Positions 45,066-47,949 of a stretch of DNA of 47,949 bases are shown in pieces. Source of the DNA: Bacteroidales bacterium (GTDB lineage: Bacteria > Bacteroidota > Bacteroidia > Bacteroidales > UBA932). The stretch lies in NCBI GenBank assembly GCA_017502125.1, contig JAFVVN010000046.1:1-47949 (forward strand), read 5' to 3'. The position numbers and the translations under genes were made by a program. The notes under the pieces were generated by a model, which searched no databases, had not been told where the DNA came from, and saw nothing but the letters and a program-made list of their open reading frames with translations. Within the stretch, counting starts at the first letter, position 1. Every line of letters begins with the position of its first letter.

Positions 45066-46490
45066 TTATTTATTATTAATTTCTGGAGTGTAGGTGACAA
45101 GTTCAACAGAAGCGGCGGAAATTTTCCTCATCTGTCCAAGGGTTTCAACAACGCCCGAAGCCTTCATCTGCATCAGCACATTTCCCAAAGCTGTTCCCTC
45201 GACAGGGCCGCAGACAACAGGCATGCTCAAAGCATCTGCCGCATACTGCATCAGGTATTTATTCTGCGAGCCACCTCCGATGACATGAAGTTTCCTGATT
45301 GGGAAGTCACACATGCCTTGAAGAATATCAACAATCTCGCGATAACGGTTTGCAAGGCTTCTGAATATGCAGCGGCAATAATCTGCTGGAGTTTCTGGCA
45401 CTGCCTGTCCAGTCGAAAGACAATATTCACGGATTGCGGCAGTCATCGAGGCGGGAGCTGCAAAGCACGGAGCATCAGGGTTGATAAGGCCAGCATATGT
45501 TGACTCCTCGCAAAGGGCGACAAGTTCTCCTACTGACTCGGGAACATCCTTGAATTCTTTCCTGCTCTGCTCAAAAAGCCAGAGACCGCATATATTCTTA
45601 AGGAATCTTGTCGTGCCTTCAACACCTCCCTCGTTTGTAAAGTTCTCCCTGAAACTGTCCTTGGTTATAATAGGGTCTTCCGACTCTATACCCATGAGAG
45701 ACCATGTTCCGCAACTCAAATAAGCATACTCCTTATCCTCAGCAGGCACGGCTGCAACCGCAGAGGCCGTGTCGTGTCCTGCAACAGCAACTACTGGAAC
45801 TGCACCTAACCCGGTCGCTTCCTGGACCTGAGCAGTCAAAGTTCCGACCACGGTTCCAGGCTGAGTCATCACGCCAAACCTTTCACGAGGAATGCCCAGA
45901 GTCTTCAATATCTCCGGATCCAGGTCTCCCGTCACGGGATTAAGCATCTGCGAAGTCGATGCGACAGTATATTCGCATATAGCCTTACCTGTAAGCATGT
46001 ATATCAATGCATCAGGAATGAACAGGATCTTGTCAGCCGCCTGAAGTGCCGAACTGGCATTGCGCTTTAATGTATCAAGCTGGAAAAGAGAGTTAAAGTT
46101 CATGAACTGGATACCTGTGCGCTCATAAACCTCAGATGCAGGCATTTTCTCGAAGAATTTTTCCTGAGCGCCGTCAGTATGCTGGTCACGGTAGCAATGC
46201 GGCAGACCGAGAAGTTGCCCGTCAGTTCCGAAGAAAGCGAAATCGCAACCCCAGGTGTCAATTCCGATAGACTCGATCAGGACACCTTCTTCTGCTGCCT
46301 TCTTAAGACCGATCAGGACCTCGTTATAAAGCCCCGGAAGATCCCAATACAGGTGACCGCCTATCGGAATCATAGGATTTTCGAAGCGTGTCAATTCCTT
46401 CATCGCTATCTTTTGTCCATCATATGACGCAAGAATCGTCCTGCCGCTTGTAGCGCCTAAATCAATTGCAAAATAAGTACTTGCCACCAT
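45066..46490 (-). CDS. rhaB: Rhamnulokinase
   Basis: 474 residues, FGGY kinase fold: AIDLGATSGRTIL (phosphate 1), SIGIDTWGCDFAFF, AGHDTASAVAAVP and VIGGGSQNKYLMQYAADAL (adenosine site). Phosphorylates L-rhamnulose. First gene of rhaBATD, with a well-formed promoter upstream. No rhaR-type AraC regulator is adjacent, unlike the arrangement known in Bacteroides thetaiotaomicron. Confidence 0.95.
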   Translation of the reverse strand: MVASTYFAIDLGATSGRTILASYDGQKIAMKELTRFENPMIPIGGHLYWDLPGLYNEVLIGLKKAAEEGVLIESIGIDTWGCDFAFFGTDGQLLGLPHCYRDQHTDGAQEKFFEKMPASEVYERTGIQFMNFNSLFQLDTLKRNASSALQAADKILFIPDALIYMLTGKAICEYTVASTSQMLNPVTGDLDPEILKTLGIPRERFGVMTQPGTVVGTLTAQVQEATGLGAVPVVAVAGHDTASAVAAVPAEDKEYAYLSCGTWSLMGIESEDPIITKDSFRENFTNEGGVEGTTRFLKNICGLWLFEQSRKEFKDVPESVGELVALCEESTYAGLINPDAPCFAAPASMTAAIREYCLSTGQAVPETPADYCRCIFRSLANRYREIVDILQGMCDFPIRKLHVIGGGSQNKYLMQYAADALSMPVVCGPVEGTALGNVLMQMKASGVVETLGQMRKISAASVELVTYTPEINNK

Positions 46491-46516
46491 CTTCAGTTCA
46501 TTATCATAAATCCTAT

Positions 46517-46548
46517 CAAATTTAATATATTACGAATATAAAACCAAA
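46517..46548 (-). promoter_or_regulatory. Promoter of the rhaBATD operon
   Basis: On the minus strand TTTG (46545-46548) and TAAATTTG (46517-46524) are separated by 20 bases, a full match to the Bacteroidota -33/-7 consensus. The best promoter in the window. The leader is about 20 bases. Confidence 0.75.
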
Positions 46549-46567
46549 CGAATACAACATAAATTAG

Positions 46568-46600
46568 AAAAGCCTCTCCACTGAACGTGAAGAGGCTTTA
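46568..46600 (-). terminator. Terminator downstream of the tRNA
   Basis: AAAGCCTCT (46569-46577) pairs with AGAGGCTTT (46591-46599). On the minus strand it is followed by TTTTCT. It sits between the tRNA and the rha promoter. Confidence 0.75.
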
Positions 46601-46603
46601 TTG

Positions 46604-46678
46604 TGGTCCCTGCAGGGCATGATCCTGCGACCCCCTGATTATGAGTCAGGTGCTACTAACCAACTGAGCTAAGGGACC
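46604..46678 (-). tRNA. tRNA with CAT anticodon, probably Ile2 (CAU), possibly Met
   Basis: Read on the minus strand: acceptor GGTCCCT/AGGGACC with discriminator A, D-arm TAGCTCAGTTGGTTAGTAGC, anticodon arm CCTGA-CTCATAA-TCAGG and T-arm GCAGG-ATCATGC-CCTGC. CCA is not encoded. The CTTAGCTCAG start and GACTCATAATC anticodon arm resemble tRNA-Ile2, in which C34 is modified to lysidine. The T-loop has A54 and T58 instead of T54 and A58, and the D-arm has one base more than the common GGTTAGAGC form. Confidence 0.88.
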
Positions 46679-46680
46679 AA

Positions 46681-46800
46681 TATTTTGTCTGCTTTTGGTG
46701 TTTTCTGCGTTGAACTTCGCATCCTCAGTCGGTCACTACCGAAAGGTAGCTCCCTTCTTCGTCACTCGTCCGCCTTGAAAACCCTCAAAACCAAATCAAA
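46681..46800. other. Gene-free stretch with possible RNA secondary structure
   Basis: No credible frame. A CTACC-GAAA-GGTAG hairpin (about 46737-46750) sits inside weaker outer pairing of TTTTG...GTTTTC (about 46695-46706) with GAAAAC...CAAAA (about 46777-46791). It may be part of the tRNA precursor leader or a small RNA; weakly supported. Confidence 0.3.
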
Positions 46801-46858
46801 ATCTTTCGATCGGCTTTGAAAAGCAAAACAATTCGAAATTATTTTAAAGAACTAAATT

Positions 46859-46894
46859 GCAATGTGGTTCGGAGTGGTTACCGAACCACATTGC
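46859..46894 (-). terminator. 14-bp hairpin after rpsJ
   Basis: GCAATGTGGTTCGG (46859-46872) pairs perfectly with 46881-46894 around an 8-base loop, 30 bases after the rpsJ stop. There is no long T-run on the minus strand, but its strength and position suggest the fusA-rpsJ transcript ends or is processed here. The minus-strand TATATTTG (46894-46901) could alternatively be a -7 box for the tRNA. Confidence 0.65.
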
Positions 46895-46923
46895 AAATAT
46901 AATACTTTTTTCGATTTATTCGA

Positions 46924-47232
46924 TTAGTTGAGCTTGATTTCAACCTCAACACCTGAAGAAAGTTCAAGCTTCATAAGAGCATCTACAGTCTTAGGAGTTG
47001 AATCGTAAATGTCAAGAAGACGGCAGAATGAGCTGAGCTCGAACTGCTCACGTGACTTCTTGTTTACGAAAGTCGAACGGTTGACAGTGAAGATCTTCTT
47101 GTGAGTCGGAAGCGGAATAGGACCGTTTACGCGAGCTCCTGTTGCAGACACTGTCTCAACGATCTTCTTTGCTGACTTGTCAACAAGCATGTGATCGAAT
47201 GATTTGAGTTTTATTCTAATTACTTGGCTCAT
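46924..47232 (-). CDS. rpsJ: 30S ribosomal protein S10
   Basis: 102 residues matching S10 over its full length ([47 protein letters not shown]). Part of the 30S head; also NusE in antitermination. 29 bases after fusA, the usual order, but followed by a hairpin and a tRNA instead of rplC. Confidence 0.97.
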   Translation of the reverse strand: MSQVIRIKLKSFDHMLVDKSAKKIVETVSATGARVNGPIPLPTHKKIFTVNRSTFVNKKSREQFELSSFCRLLDIYDSTPKTVDALMKLELSSGVEVEIKLN

Positions 47233-47261
47233 ATCAATTTTCGTTGAATTCAGTTAAACAA

Positions 47262-47949
47262 TTATTCGTCGTCCTCGGCCTTGTATCCGCTCTTCTCGAT
47301 AACCTCCTTAGCGAGTCCTGCTGGAACCTCAGCATAGTGGTCGAATGACATTGTGCTGGTAGCACGTCCTGAAGAGATGGTACGGAGGATAGTCACGTAA
47401 CCGAACTGCTCTGCGAGTGGAACGTATGCCTTGACGATACGTGCTCCGAGAGTAGAGTCCATTGCGTTGATCTGTCCACGACGACGGTTGAGGTCACCTA
47501 CGATATCTCCCATATAATCCTCTGGAGTAACAACTTCGAGGCTCATGATAGGCTCAAGGAGAACCGGCTTAGCCTTAGGGCAAGCGTGACGGAATGCAAG
47601 ACGCGCAGCGAGCTCGAATGAGAGCTGGTCTGAATCGACTGGGTGGAATGAACCGTCCTTGAGGGTAACCTTGAGTGACGGAACCTCGTAACCTGCGAGC
47701 ACACCGTTTGACATTGCTGACTTGAATCCCTTCTCCACTGATGGGATGAACTCCTTAGGAACGTTACCGCCCTTAACCTCGTCAATGAACTGAAGGCCTG
47801 AAACACCCTCATCAGCTGGTCCGATTTCAACGATGATATCTGCGAACTTACCACGTCCACCGGTCTGCTTCTTGAATACCTCACGATGCTGAACGGTCTG
47901 AGTGATAGCCTCTTTGTAGTTAACCTGAGGTGCACCCTGGTTGATATCC
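47262..47949 (-). CDS. fusA: Elongation factor G, C-terminal part (cut by window edge)
   Basis: About 228 codons are open to the right edge: [38 protein letters not shown], then domain IV/V motifs ([53 protein letters not shown]). EF-G drives translocation. The apparent internal ATG at 47738 is not the start; the frame continues upstream outside the window. Confidence 0.97.
   Translation of the reverse strand, partial: DINQGAPQVNYKEAITQTVQHREVFKKQTGGRGKFADIIVEIGPADEGVSGLQFIDEVKGGNVPKEFIPSVEKGFKSAMSNGVLAGYEVPSLKVTLKDGSFHPVDSDQLSFELAARLAFRHACPKAKPVLLEPIMSLEVVTPEDYMGDIVGDLNRRRGQINAMDSTLGARIVKAYVPLAEQFGYVTILRTISSGRATSTMSFDHYAEVPAGLAKEVIEKSGYKAEDDE

Noticed and set aside
46604-46678. tRNA as an integration site for the whole 46.8-kb segment
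   Set aside because: No direct repeat of the tRNA 3' end near the rplC side and no integrase gene; the idea is not supported.
1-47949. CRISPR array, prophage, transposase or integrase
   Set aside because: No regularly spaced direct repeats and no frames with integrase, transposase or phage structural motifs were found.

Overview
The window is Bacteroidota, most likely order Bacteroidales. It has a SusC/SusD pair, several fimbrillin-like lipoproteins, glycosidases carried as lipoproteins, a rhamnose operon of the Bacteroides type, and -7 boxes of the form TAnnTTTG in front of most operons instead of sigma70 -10/-35 boxes. No genus can be named from the sequence alone.

Edges: the left end carries the first 35 codons of rplC (L3) on the minus strand. 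The right end carries, also on the minus strand, the C-terminal part of fusA followed by rpsJ (S10). These genes are normally contiguous (fusA-rpsJ-rplC), so about 46.8 kb lies inside the str/S10 ribosomal cluster. rpsJ is followed by a 14-bp hairpin, and rplC has its own promoter-like sequence.

0.3-6.2 kb (+): housekeeping cluster dacA (c-di-AMP synthase), mutS2, a small lipoprotein, yraN, manC and yqeY, closed by a terminator. 6.3-12.9 kb (+): an outer-membrane barrel protein, a complete potABCD polyamine ABC importer and an exported dipeptide epimerase.

13-41.8 kb: a large glycan-utilisation locus. It holds two GH92 alpha-mannosidases, GH78 alpha-L-rhamnosidase, GH89 alpha-N-acetylglucosaminidase and two GH71/99-like enzymes, one fused to a fimbrillin-like N-terminus. 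It also holds a GmhA-type sugar-phosphate isomerase, a ROK kinase, an MFS sugar transporter, SusC, SusD, a DUF3823 lipoprotein, two further surface lipoproteins and a 47-residue small protein. A seven-gene minus operon (31487 to 19706) is divergent from susCD (31698 to 39235). The next gene encodes a membrane protein with LamG-like and kelch-like outer domains and a cytoplasmic SARP/BTAD-type DNA-binding end, a probable regulator of the locus.

41.8-46.5 kb (-): rhaB-rhaA-rhaT-rhaD, which would catabolise rhamnose released by the GH78 enzyme; palindromic REP-like elements lie between its genes. A CAT-anticodon tRNA separates this operon from rpsJ.

The parts fit one scheme: surface capture and trimming of a heteroglycan with alpha-mannose, alpha-GlcNAc and alpha-rhamnose, import by SusCD and the MFS carrier, and phosphorylation and isomerisation in the cytoplasm. 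The most unusual points are the split ribosomal operon, a C-terminal domain shared by three modular lipoproteins, inverted near-identical fimbrillin blocks that could recombine, and the LamG-kelch-TM-SARP regulator.
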